A stretch of 64,000 bases of DNA from Flavobacteriaceae bacterium MAR_2009_75 (lineage in GTDB: Bacteria > Bacteroidota > Bacteroidia > Flavobacteriales > Flavobacteriaceae). Where the stretch lies: positions 2,913,501 to 2,977,500 of the forward strand of contig PHTZ01000001.1 in the NCBI GenBank assembly GCA_002813285.1, in the 5' to 3' direction. The position numbers were made by a program, and so were the translations under genes. This document shows positions 1 through 8,460 of the stretch, piece after piece. The notes under the pieces are model-generated. The model was not told the origin of the DNA and ran no database searches. It was given only the letters and a program-made list of their open reading frames with translations. Position 1 is the stretch's first letter. Each line of letters starts with the position of its first letter.

Positions 1-325
1 GAACCAGCAGCAGAGGAACCCGATGAAGAAAATCCCGCCCCAGAAGAACCCGAAACAGAAGATCCCATTGAGGAGGAGCCCATTGAGGAGGAGCCAATTG
101 AGGAAGAACCCGTAACTGAAGAGCCCGTAACAGAAGAGCCAATTGAGGAAGAACCTGTAACTGAAGAACCCGTTATAGAAGAGCCAGCGGAAGATGAACC
201 TGTGACTGAAGAACCTGTGACTGAGGAGCCAATTGAGGAGGAGCCAATTGAGGAAGAACCAGATACAGAACCTGTAATAGAAGACCCAGTGGTGGAGGAA
301 CCGATTGAAGAAGAGCCTTCCCCAG
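1..325 (+). repeat. Acidic proline-rich EEP coding repeat
   Basis: Short degenerate in-frame units encode variations on EEP, such as PIEEEP and PVTEEP. They form a linker before the PKD array. Such low-complexity coding DNA can change length by slippage; the repeat continues from beyond the window edge. Confidence 0.85.
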
Positions 326-2499
326 CATTACCCCCCACGAATGATTCGCCAAACGCTGTTGCAAGTGCAAGCCCTACCAAGGGTGTGCTACCGTTAAAAG
401 TGGTCTTTAATGGCGGTAATTCTTCCGATGACAAAGCAGTGGTTTCATATGCTTGGTCATTTGGTGATGGAGGAACGTCATCCTCAAAAAACCCTGAACA
501 TACGTTTTCTGAAGAGGGTAGCTATGAGGCAAAACTAGTGGTGAAAGATGCTGAGGGCCTTACATCCTCAGGTTCTGTTACCATTATTATTTCTGCCCCT
601 TCCAATGAGGCGCCTATAGCTAAGATATCGACGAGCACTTCCTCAGGTCTGGTGCCTTTAGAAGTGAAATTTACGGGTAGTGCTTCTACCGACGACAAAA
701 GTATAAAGTCGTATGCTTGGAACTTTAAAGATGGTAATTCTTCCAATGCTTCAAACCCTACCCATACATTTACAGAAGCGGGGTCATATTCGGTAGAACT
801 TACCGTTACCGACGAACAAGGATTGACGGATAAAGAAACCGTTACCATTTCCGTTACTGAACCTGAAAATGAGGCTCCAAATGCAAAAATCAGTGCCAAT
901 GTTAGTTCAGGACAAGTACCGCTCGAAATTAAATTCACAGGTAGCGAATCAACCGATGATAATAGTGTCAAATCATATGCATGGAACTTTAAGGATGGTC
1001 AAACATCAACTGTTTCCAACCCTACTCATACTTTTGATAAATCTGGGACCTTTGCTGTAGAGTTGAAGGTAAGTGATGAACAGGGGCTTTCTGATACTGA
1101 AACTATTACTATTAAAGTAAATGAACCGGAAAATGAGGCCCCCATCAGCCGGCCAAAAGTAAATACGACCAGTGGTTCGGCACCATTTGAAGTGCAATTC
1201 GATGCAGAAGATTCTACCGATGATCATGGTATCTCCTCTTATTTTTGGGATTTTAAAGATGGGTCAACATCCAATACAGCAAATCCGTCGCATACTTTTG
1301 AGACTCCTGGTACTTATATCGTTGCTCTTACAGTTGCCGATGAAGACGGACTTACATCTACCAAAACGGTTAGTGTTGTCGTAAACCCTGCTGCCAATGA
1401 AGCGCCCAATGCACAATTTTCTGCCAGTAAGCTTACAGGGGAAGCTCCTCTAAAAGTCGATTTCAATGGTAGCGCATCCACCGACGATAAGGGTATCGTA
1501 AATTATTCTTGGAGCATAGATGGTCGTAACCTTTCCGGTAGCAATACCTCATATACGTTTAACAATTCTGGCCCTTATAATGTGGTGCTAACGGTTATTG
1601 ATCAAGAGGGACTCAGCAGTAGTCAATCAATTGATATCACGGTTACCGATCCTGTTACTATGTCGCAAATTCCATGTAGTGTTGGCGGCGGGTACGCCAA
1701 TGACACAGGTGAAAAAATCTGGTGTTGGAACAATGTCAGTATTCCTAACTACTCCAATACAGACGGTTATAACTTTAGCAATAACGAATTAAAGATTAGT
1801 TCTGAATGCTATGAAAGACAGGTGACCAAAGAAGGTAATAGAATAAAATTTAAAGTAAGTCCGCAATCACCTACCCCTGGCAGTTGGTGTAATAATAATT
1901 ACAATATGCGGGCCGAAATTAGTACATTACCTTGGAAAGTCAATCATCCGAAAGGAACTGAAGAATGGATGGGCTGGAGCTATACTTTCGGAAGCAACTA
2001 CAAAATTGATGAGAAAGTACAATGGTTGTTTTATCAGGCACATGAAGGTACCAATGGGCAAAACCCTTTAATTGCCTTTTGGGTGATTAATGACGGTGGG
2101 GCCGGAAGTAAGGTTCCAGGAGAAATTCACGTAGTAAATAGTACTGAATCAAAGAATAAATACTATTCCACAGGTATTATTCCACGAGCGGGACAGACTG
2201 TGGATATTGTAGTACACGTAGTTTGGGGGGATAATAACGATGGGTTACTGCAGGTATGGATGAATGGAAATAAAGTACACGACAAAAAAGAACGTACGGT
2301 AAGAGCTTCCAACCCAGTCGGGGGTAACCCTAAGTGGGGCATTTATAAATGGCCATGGCGCGAAAAATCTTTTGTAGATCAGTCTGCTGCCAACGGTATT
2401 AATACTTTGGAGACCTATATGGGTACTTTGCGTATGATTACAAGAAGACCTGGTGATGCAGATTACGGTAAAGATGCTTATTCGGCGGTAGCACCTTAA
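1..2499 (+). CDS. PKD-repeat protein with C-terminal polysaccharide lyase-like domain (5' end outside window)
   Basis: The frame is open from the first base, so the start lies upstream. The visible 832 residues begin with about 110 residues of Glu/Pro/Ile/Thr-rich linker (EEP units), then five PKD domains spaced exactly 88 residues apart (from about residues 114, 202, 290, 378 and 466); the fifth has lost the usual FGDG-like turn. The last 270 or so residues look like the heparinase-I/glucuronan-lyase jelly-roll family (Pfam Polysacc_lyase type): an MRAEI segment near residues 636-640, a QxH pair at Q679/H681, a WVNG-like 'vWMNG' strand and a GIYKWPW segment. I infer a secreted or surface lyase that trims or releases the polymer made by the neighbouring locus. 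Family assignment is by eye; the substrate is unknown and no type IX sorting domain is visible at the C-terminus. Confidence 0.75.
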   Translation, partial: EPAAEEPDEENPAPEEPETEDPIEEEPIEEEPIEEEPVTEEPVTEEPIEEEPVTEEPVIEEPAEDEPVTEEPVTEEPIEEEPIEEEPDTEPVIEDPVVEEPIEEEPSPALPPTNDSPNAVASASPTKGVLPLKVVFNGGNSSDDKAVVSYAWSFGDGGTSSSKNPEHTFSEEGSYEAKLVVKDAEGLTSSGSVTIIISAPSNEAPIAKISTSTSSGLVPLEVKFTGSASTDDKSIKSYAWNFKDGNSSNASNPTHTFTEAGSYSVELTVTDEQGLTDKETVTISVTEPENEAPNAKISANVSSGQVPLEIKFTGSESTDDNSVKSYAWNFKDGQTSTVSNPTHTFDKSGTFAVELKVSDEQGLSDTETITIKVNEPENEAPISRPKVNTTSGSAPFEVQFDAEDSTDDHGISSYFWDFKDGSTSNTANPSHTFETPGTYIVALTVADEDGLTSTKTVSVVVNPAANEAPNAQFSASKLTGEAPLKVDFNGSASTDDKGIVNYSWSIDGRNLSGSNTSYTFNNSGPYNVVLTVIDQEGLSSSQSIDITVTDPVTMSQIPCSVGGGYANDTGEKIWCWNNVSIPNYSNTDGYNFSNNELKISSECYERQVTKEGNRIKFKVSPQSPTPGSWCNNNYNMRAEISTLPWKVNHPKGTEEWMGWSYTFGSNYKIDEKVQWLFYQAHEGTNGQNPLIAFWVINDGGAGSKVPGEIHVVNSTESKNKYYSTGIIPRAGQTVDIVVHVVWGDNNDGLLQVWMNGNKVHDKKERTVRASNPVGGNPKWGIYKWPWREKSFVDQSAANGINTLETYMGTLRMITRRPGDADYGKDAYSAVAP
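340..1659 (+). repeat. Five tandem PKD-domain coding repeats, 264 bp period
   Basis: Units start at 340, 604, 868, 1132 and 1396, each with an Asn codon opening an N(E/D)xP motif and each exactly 264 bp from the next. The internal sequence has diverged at many codons, but the length has stayed constant. The units are PKD immunoglobulin-like spacers. Confidence 0.85.
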
Positions 2500-2576
2500 G
2501 TCTTCCGTAAAATACAGGCCATAATACTAAAGCATGCCTTATTTTTGAAGAATCACAATATTCGTCTATTAACCAC

Positions 2577-3188
2577 ATGATTTCATCAAAAAAGGAACTG
2601 GAGTTTTATATCGCTGCCGATAGAATCATGGCAGGTAAGGCAGAAAAGAAAAGCCTTAAAGAATACATTAAAAGTTTTTTTAAGGCTGATGATATTTTGG
2701 GATATCAGCGCTCGATGCGAAAAGTGGCTTATTATAAAAATACCTCTAAAAGAGGTTTTGGGTACTTTTACCATAATTGGAGGTTTAAGAAATTAGGCGT
2801 AAAACTTGGTTTTAGTATCGGGTATAATGTATTTGGCTATGGGCTTTTAATTCCTCACTACGGAACCATTGTCGTTAATGAGCGAACCAAAGCCGGCAAC
2901 TTCTGTGTATTGCATACCTCTACTTGCATTGGGGGAGAGGGCAAAGTAATTGGTGATGCCCTTTATTTGTCATCCGGAGCTCAATTAATGGGTTCCGACA
3001 TCGAATTAGAAGATAATATTTCCATTGCGGCCAATTCTATGGTCAATAAATCATATTCGGGTTCTAACCTATTATTGGTAGGAATGCCTGGTACGGTAAA
3101 AAAGAATTTGCCTGCCTGGTATGGAGAATCGAGTAAATATGCCTCTCGGGTGAAAAGAATTAAAGAACTACATCAGCGAATGCTTTGA
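2577..3188 (+). CDS. Serine acetyltransferase-like (left-handed beta-helix) acyltransferase
   Basis: This 203-residue protein has an alpha-helical N-terminus and a hexapeptide-repeat C-terminal half (from about residue 85: GYNVFGYGLLIPHYGTIVVNE, then TCIGGEG and ISIAANSMV), the pattern of CysE-like O-acetyltransferases found in polysaccharide loci. It most likely acetylates a sugar hydroxyl on the polymer or a precursor rather than serine, an inference from context. It starts 78 bp after the lyase-like gene on the same strand and converges with the GT-C gene downstream. The family is fairly sure, the acceptor unknown. Confidence 0.75.
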   Translation: MISSKKELEFYIAADRIMAGKAEKKSLKEYIKSFFKADDILGYQRSMRKVAYYKNTSKRGFGYFYHNWRFKKLGVKLGFSIGYNVFGYGLLIPHYGTIVVNERTKAGNFCVLHTSTCIGGEGKVIGDALYLSSGAQLMGSDIELEDNISIAANSMVNKSYSGSNLLLVGMPGTVKKNLPAWYGESSKYASRVKRIKELHQRML

Positions 3189-3248
3189 TAAGGGTTGTTC
3201 TCTTTAGGTAGGCGTTAGATTCCGATGGGTATAAACTTATGGCAACCA

Positions 3249-4523
3249 TCATGTTTTGGCTGTTATTTGCAATCTTTTATACATCGTTTGAACGATATAC
3301 AAAAGTAATATGGGCAATGCCGGAAGTAAATGTCTCACCCTTCCATCGAGCAAAATAAGACCGCCGATCATAACAAAGGCCATTACCAACGTTAATACAA
3401 TCTCAAAAGGTATTTCCTTTATTTTTCCGATAGATAAAAATAATGAGCATCCTAACAGAAACAACAAGATGGTATTGGGAATGATATACACCAAAGAAGT
3501 CATCTTTTGAGGATTGTAAGAATAAGGGTAGTTTAAAAATAATCTACTTGCACTTGCAAAGGTATTCCTTACATATTTAAGGGGGTGGTTCTTAATGTTT
3601 TCGATGGCCTTGGCTTTAAAGATACTATCTTGTTCCATAGGAGGTAAAGGGGCCACCTTTTTAAAAAAGCGATTGTGGTTTTCAGCAATTTCTTGGGTTT
3701 TGTAAAACGTGCCTTTATCATTGCCCAATACAACGTCAGTACCTATCCAGTCGCCATATTCGTTTGGGAACGGACTAGTTCGCCAGTATAATATTTGACC
3801 TCCTTGCGTACCCGTATACATGAATTTGCCGGTAATACTATAAGTGTATAGCAAAAAGGGAGCAAATATCACCAAACTTATGCTCAGAATGAGTAAAGCC
3901 AATCGAGTCTCTTTTGATTTTTTCCACACATAGAAAATCGTGTAAAAGAAAAGCGTAGCTAAAATAACATATAGAAAAATAACTTTGGTAAGGGCCAAGA
4001 AGCCCAAGAACAAGGCGGCCAAATAAGAAGTTTTTCTGTCAATAATATTTCTCTGAAATGATTTGGTGATATAATAAATAAAGCCACATGCTAAAAATAC
4101 TGCCAGTGATTCCGAATAAAGAAACGGAACCCACTTTAAAATTCCAGGATATATTCCCAAGATGTATGAGGTTAAATATGCTGCCTTTTTAGGTAAGTAG
4201 CACCGCAGAGACTTATAAAAGTAAACTATTCCCCCGAAGAGTAAAAACGCATTTAAGACTACTAAAATAATCTTGGAAGCTCCCGCCCAAATAAGCGGTG
4301 TAAGTATCAAAGGGTATCCTGGTCCGTTACCGATTTCTGGTTGGGCGGTATCGGTATAATAGCCTTGGGTCAGGTGCTGGGCATATTCTAAATGGCGTAT
4401 TTCGTCACCTATATTATCTGGTGAATGAAGTACTGTACTTAAAATTATATAGCACCCAAAAAGTGGAAGTAATAGATAGAACTCCTTTGAGAAGGGTATT
4501 CCTTTCATTATAAAGAATTTCAA
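3249..4523 (-). CDS. GT-C (GT39/ArnT-like) membrane glycosyltransferase, copy 1
   Basis: A polytopic protein of 424 residues with about ten hydrophobic segments. The first loop carries an acidic GDEIRHLEYAQ motif followed by NGPGYPL, as expected of lipid-phosphate-sugar-dependent GT-C enzymes of the dolichyl-phosphate-mannose transferase clan. It should use a polyprenyl-phosphate sugar on the outer face of the inner membrane to add a sugar to the exported polymer. Its start overlaps the stop of the GtrB-like synthase gene by 4 bp, so the two are translationally coupled and probably functionally paired. It is a paralogue of the protein at 7192-8439, sharing the GDE..Y.AQ and NGPGYP motifs and a matching YRGG/TGTQGG..LYWR-like loop. 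Acceptor and donor are not known. Confidence 0.75.
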   Translation of the reverse strand: MKFFIMKGIPFSKEFYLLLPLFGCYIILSTVLHSPDNIGDEIRHLEYAQHLTQGYYTDTAQPEIGNGPGYPLILTPLIWAGASKIILVVLNAFLLFGGIVYFYKSLRCYLPKKAAYLTSYILGIYPGILKWVPFLYSESLAVFLACGFIYYITKSFQRNIIDRKTSYLAALFLGFLALTKVIFLYVILATLFFYTIFYVWKKSKETRLALLILSISLVIFAPFLLYTYSITGKFMYTGTQGGQILYWRTSPFPNEYGDWIGTDVVLGNDKGTFYKTQEIAENHNRFFKKVAPLPPMEQDSIFKAKAIENIKNHPLKYVRNTFASASRLFLNYPYSYNPQKMTSLVYIIPNTILLFLLGCSLFLSIGKIKEIPFEIVLTLVMAFVMIGGLILLDGRVRHLLPALPILLLYIVQTMYKRLQITAKT

Positions 4524-5581
4524 TTATTGATTTTTCTAAGCATAGCCGAATTCAAATGAAAAAGTTCATCGAAATACCGTTTGTTTTGAAGCGAGATAAA
4601 ACCTAGACCTAACAATTGTATAGAAACAATGAGGCTAATACCGCCCACTATGAATGAATAAGGTCGTAGTCTAAAAACATCGGAAACAGCCGACGCAAAT
4701 CTATGGCTAAAGTCTTGTGTTATATCTGCGTTTTCGAAATAAACTCTAAACGCGTCTACAAAAATCCAAGCGATAATGTAAACGGAAGGTAGTAGAATCA
4801 AGGTGCCCAAAATCCAGAAAAACATATAGGGCCTGAACATAAAACTGTTGGCAAGACCATTAAAAATACCTTTAATAATACGCAAACTAGAGGTGCGCGT
4901 GTTTCCAAGTTCCTTTTGGTCCGACCAATCTAAATGAGCCGGTATTTCTATTATTCTCGCCCTTAGCATATAGGCTTTAAGTAAAATTTCAGAATTAATA
5001 TCAAAAGTACTCGACTTGGTATTCAAATTTCTAATAAAATCGCCTTTATAAGCACGTACCATACTTGTAAATGTGCAAATATCTAATCTAGAGGCGGTTT
5101 TCATCATCAAGTTCACGGTCTTGCTCAGTAAAAGTCGCAAACGGGGTACGGCGGTGTTTTTACCTCCTTTCATATAGGGCGAAGCAATGACCATGTCAGA
5201 TTGAGTGGCCGTAATTTCCGATAAGAGGTTGCCAATGTGCTCTGCCGAATAACTAAGGTCAATGTCTAGAACTACCACGTAATATCCGGTACTATGTGAG
5301 AAACCAGTTCTTAGGGCAGTACCTAAATTTCTGTTTACCAAATGATGGTGAACATTGAGATTATCATACTTTACCGCCAATGAATCTGCTATGGCGCCGG
5401 TCGCATCATTACTACCATCGTTGATAATCAATACTTCCCAATCATAAATATGGTCTAGAGTAGTAAGAAAACGATAAAGTTTACTGACATTTTTCTCAAT
5501 GATAGCCTCTTCGTTAAAGGCCGGCAATATAATGCTAACAAGGGGCTTATTCAAATTGGTTTGGTCTTTTGGTAAGGTCAT
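4520..5581 (-). CDS. GtrB/dolichyl-phosphate-mannose-synthase-like family 2 glycosyltransferase
   Basis: The 353-residue protein has an N-terminal GT2 domain (PAFNEEAIIEKNV, INDGSNDATG, and the DxD-like DIDLS) and two C-terminal transmembrane helices (about residues 255-280 and 315-340). This is the layout of GtrB and bacterial polyprenyl-phosphate glucose or mannose synthases. It should transfer a sugar from a nucleotide donor to undecaprenyl phosphate on the cytoplasmic face, supplying the neighbouring GT-C enzymes. The gene overlaps the following GT-C gene by 4 bp (ATGA). The sugar cannot be read from sequence. Confidence 0.82.
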   Translation of the reverse strand: MTLPKDQTNLNKPLVSIILPAFNEEAIIEKNVSKLYRFLTTLDHIYDWEVLIINDGSNDATGAIADSLAVKYDNLNVHHHLVNRNLGTALRTGFSHSTGYYVVVLDIDLSYSAEHIGNLLSEITATQSDMVIASPYMKGGKNTAVPRLRLLLSKTVNLMMKTASRLDICTFTSMVRAYKGDFIRNLNTKSSTFDINSEILLKAYMLRARIIEIPAHLDWSDQKELGNTRTSSLRIIKGIFNGLANSFMFRPYMFFWILGTLILLPSVYIIAWIFVDAFRVYFENADITQDFSHRFASAVSDVFRLRPYSFIVGGISLIVSIQLLGLGFISLQNKRYFDELFHLNSAMLRKINN

Positions 5582-6140
5582 GGTCGACTTTGTTTATAGT
5601 ATCATTTAAAATCTATGGGGAAAGAGGGATGTATTCGTAAGAAAATTAAGTGTTTTGCCCGAAAAAAGAAGAAGAATTCTTATCATAAAATGATAGCATG
5701 GAATAATTGCTCAAAAATATCAAAAATTAGATGGGGTTATGCATACTATCGGTCAACTTTAAAATTTTCAGGTTAAATAGCGAAATTTTAACCAGCTATC
5801 ATTTTTCTCAAAGAGAAAACAGCGCTTATATACTATGTAATGAATTTATACCTTTTATTTGAAATGTAGGAACTCTCTTTTTTTGGGGTCGTGGTCTGCT
5901 GCTTTGCGCGAACTTTTAATTTTTACGTAATCTTATTCGTGTTTTTGCTATTTTTAGAAACGATTGTTAATCGACTGAATGCTTGTTCATTCTATGATAA
6001 TAATATAACTTGACCCCTCCTCCGTATTTTGATATTGTTAATTTTTAAAGTTGTAGATAGGATAGTCGAAGGCTTTAAAAGTTTTTATGAGTTGGTATTC
6101 ATTTAGTTTAGAAAACTTTGTGTTAATATAATTGTAAATT
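5582..6140. other. Divergent intergenic region between the gtrB-like gene and cysC
   Basis: About 560 bp without a credible gene, presumably holding promoters for both directions. Visible structure: an inverted repeat GGTTAAA/TTTAACC (5771-5777 and 5787-5793), a short hairpin TTTTCTC-AAA-GAGAAAA (5803-5819), and a pyrimidine motif CCCCTCCTCCG at 6014-6024 that recurs before the initiating transferase at 13573-13583. No clear promoter pair was recognised. Confidence 0.5.
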
Positions 6141-6734
6141 ATGGAGGCGAATTTGACTGAATTTCAATATAGAGTAAGTAGAGCTCAACGAGTTCAGAAA
6201 AACGGGCACAATTCTTTTATGATACTTTTTACGGGTCTCTCGGGGGCTGGTAAATCTACCTTGGCGAATGCTTTAGAAACTAAACTCTTTGAAGAAAAGG
6301 TGCACACCTATGTGTTAGACGGTGACAATGTACGCAAAGGCATCAATCATAATTTGGGTTTTAGCCCTGAAGATCGGTCTGAGAACAACAGGCGTATTGG
6401 GGAAATAGCCAAATTGTTTATTGATGCCGGAATCGTCGTTTTGGCAGCATTTGTGTCCCCTTATAAAAGGGATAGAGAAAATATGAAACGTACGGTCGGT
6501 CCTTATCATTTTTTTGAGGTATTTGTAAATACGAGTTTAGCCGAGTGTGAACTTAGAGATGTCAAGGGGCTTTATAAAATGGCTCGGGCCGGTCAGATTA
6601 AAAATATGACCGGTATTTCGGCACCTTATGAAAATCCCGAAAATCCTGATGTTGAAATAACTCAAGGGCAAACGGTAGAACAAGCGGTAGAATTAATCTA
6701 TAACACGATTAAATATCGGTTGAGGCTAGACTGA
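6141..6734 (+). CDS. cysC: Adenylylsulfate (APS) kinase
   Basis: CysC phosphorylates adenosine 5'-phosphosulfate to PAPS, the sulfate donor of sulfotransferases. The 197-residue protein has the P-loop GLSGAGKS at residues 32-39, the DGDNVRKGINHNLGFS segment and the family's FVSPYKRDRE motif, at the usual length of stand-alone CysC. No ATP sulfurylase (cysD/cysN) or PAPS reductase lies nearby, so the gene probably serves sulfation rather than assimilation; the sulfotransferase at 8461-9465 is the likely user. It is the only plus-strand gene in an otherwise minus-strand block, with a leader of over 100 bp. Confidence 0.93.
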   Translation: MEANLTEFQYRVSRAQRVQKNGHNSFMILFTGLSGAGKSTLANALETKLFEEKVHTYVLDGDNVRKGINHNLGFSPEDRSENNRRIGEIAKLFIDAGIVVLAAFVSPYKRDRENMKRTVGPYHFFEVFVNTSLAECELRDVKGLYKMARAGQIKNMTGISAPYENPENPDVEITQGQTVEQAVELIYNTIKYRLRLD

Positions 6735-6778
6735 TTTTGAAATCGACCTACAGACTGGCGAACTATCGTTGGAGACCT

Positions 6779-7181
6779 TCATTTGAGGAACACAAATCTT
6801 TTTCTGGCGTAAAAATTAAAGACCGCTACAATCATAATTACCATGGTTTTGGAAATTACATACCAAATAGGTAGATGCTTGGTAAAAAGATACAATAGGA
6901 TAAAATTAATAAAAAAACCAATCCCCGATACTATGAAAAAGGCGAGTATTTCTTTCTGTTTAGAGTGCCTTCCTTCTTCAAATACAAATTTTGAGTTGAG
7001 TATATAACAAATGCCAATGGTCAATAATGATGAGAACACGTTGGCGAGATTTACTTCAAGCTTCAAGCTTTCTACGAACAAAATCAATAGTGAGATGCCG
7101 ATAATGTAGCAAATGCCCCCCAACCCCGATAAAAGATGCGATTTGTTTCATATCAATTTCTGAAAAAATGTTTTTGGGCAT
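6779..7181 (-). CDS. GtrA-like membrane protein, apparently frameshifted at a G6 tract
   Basis: From a TTG at 7123 the frame encodes 114 residues with GtrA-family hydrophobic segments (NLANVFSSLLTIGICYILNSKFVF, then a matching second half ending NFYARKRFVF). This start would cut into the first helix. The missing N-terminus (MPKNIFSEIDMKQIASFIGVGG) lies in another frame starting at ATG 7181, 10 bp after the preceding stop, and the frames join at a run of six G (six C at 7116-7121, plus strand). Removing one G restores a continuous GtrA protein of about 133 residues. GtrA proteins are thought to help move polyprenyl-phosphate sugars across the membrane, fitting the GtrB-like and GT-C neighbours. 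Real mutation, phase variation or sequencing error cannot be told apart here. Confidence 0.72.
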
Positions 7182-7191
7182 CTTAATTCGC

Positions 7192-8439
7192 TTAGTTTCC
7201 TTTAATTCTAATGGTTAAGATATTTTGAAAACTATACGCTATTAAGAAAATCAAAGAAGGAACCGTTAAGAGAAAGTAACGCGGTTTCCCATGTAAAATG
7301 ACAATTGCACCTGTATAGATGAAAAAATACAGTACAATCGCCCAAATTTCGTGAGGTACGTGTTTTCTGGAAATGTATATCGGATACGCCAGTAAAAGCA
7401 ATATTGAAACTATAAGCATGTTGGGCAAAACATATCCATAAATATTGATACTTTCGATACGATATGAATTGGGGTGGTTGAAGAGTAAGCGGCCTATATT
7501 TGAGATGCTGTTTTTTAAGTATTTTATGGGGTGTTCTCTCATATTTAAACGGGCCTTTGCCTTAAAAGCACTATCTTTTTGAATATTGCTTAATCCTTCC
7601 AGTGAAAGATAAAATTCACGATGATTTTTACTGAGTTGATTGAGGGCAAAGTAAGGTTCTTTACCCGATTTTTGAGCTTCATCAGGGTTTAAGATTAAGG
7701 TTTCCGAAACCCAATTACCCCATTCGTTTTCATAGGGCGTAGACCTATGGTAGAGTAATTCTCCTCCTCTAGTTCCGACATAAAAGGGCTTTTCCGTAAC
7801 GGAATAGGCATACCATATATAGGGCGAGCAAAACAAGAAACCTATTACAAAGACAACTAGGTTCGGTTTTAATCTTTTTTTATTTAAAATTGTATATATA
7901 AAATAAGCAATCAAACCCGCCACGGTGATATGAAAAAAGATAATTTTGGTTAACATCAAAACTCCTAAAAAAACTCCCGCTGCCCAACGGTCTTTATTGC
8001 CGTTTAGACTGCAAAAATGATAGATAAGTCCGCAAATTAATAGTATGCTAAACGCTTCCGAATATAAGAAGCTCATCATTTTTAGAAGCGGAGGGTAGAT
8101 TCCTAAGAAATAGGTGAAATAGTAAGCATATTTTCCTTTGATGTACAGTCTTAAGGTTCTGTGAAAATAAATCAGGGCGAAGAAGGCGAAAAAAGCATTC
8201 AAATAGATTGCCCAACTAGAAAGGTTTAATATTACGAAGGGTAAAATAATTATCGGATATCCTGGCCCATTGGTAAGATCAGGATTGTTTGGGTCGGTGT
8301 AGTGCCCATCCCATAAATTTTGGGCATAAGCCATATACCTGAATTCATCTCCGAAAGGTTCACTTGAACGAATGAAAATCAAAAAAAGGTAAACGATTAA
8401 GAACGGTAAATAGGCAATTAGGTCTTTTTGAACTTTCAT
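7192..8439 (-). CDS. GT-C (GT39/ArnT-like) membrane glycosyltransferase, copy 2
   Basis: A 415-residue polytopic protein with the acidic GDEFRYMAYAQ motif in the first extracytoplasmic loop followed by NGPGYPI. It is clearly paralogous to the protein at 3249-4523. The expected role is sugar transfer from a polyprenyl phosphate carrier to the polymer on the periplasmic side. It lies 21 bp downstream of the sulfotransferase and 10 bp upstream of the gtrA-like gene's probable ATG, in one minus-strand operon. Two related GT-C enzymes beside one synthase suggest either two linkage positions or two acceptors for one donor. Confidence 0.75.
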   Translation of the reverse strand: MKVQKDLIAYLPFLIVYLFLIFIRSSEPFGDEFRYMAYAQNLWDGHYTDPNNPDLTNGPGYPIIILPFVILNLSSWAIYLNAFFAFFALIYFHRTLRLYIKGKYAYYFTYFLGIYPPLLKMMSFLYSEAFSILLICGLIYHFCSLNGNKDRWAAGVFLGVLMLTKIIFFHITVAGLIAYFIYTILNKKRLKPNLVVFVIGFLFCSPYIWYAYSVTEKPFYVGTRGGELLYHRSTPYENEWGNWVSETLILNPDEAQKSGKEPYFALNQLSKNHREFYLSLEGLSNIQKDSAFKAKARLNMREHPIKYLKNSISNIGRLLFNHPNSYRIESINIYGYVLPNMLIVSILLLLAYPIYISRKHVPHEIWAIVLYFFIYTGAIVILHGKPRYFLLTVPSLIFLIAYSFQNILTIRIKGN

Positions 8440-8460
8440 TATATAGACACTTACACAGCT

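Noticed and set aside
173-370. A minus-strand open frame across the EEP-linker coding repeat
   Set aside because: Low-complexity mirror of the plus-strand repeat; product is repetitive and matches no family.
5803-5819. TTTTCTC-AAA-GAGAAAA hairpin as a terminator
   Set aside because: It sits in a divergent promoter region with no gene ending into it; noted only as structure.
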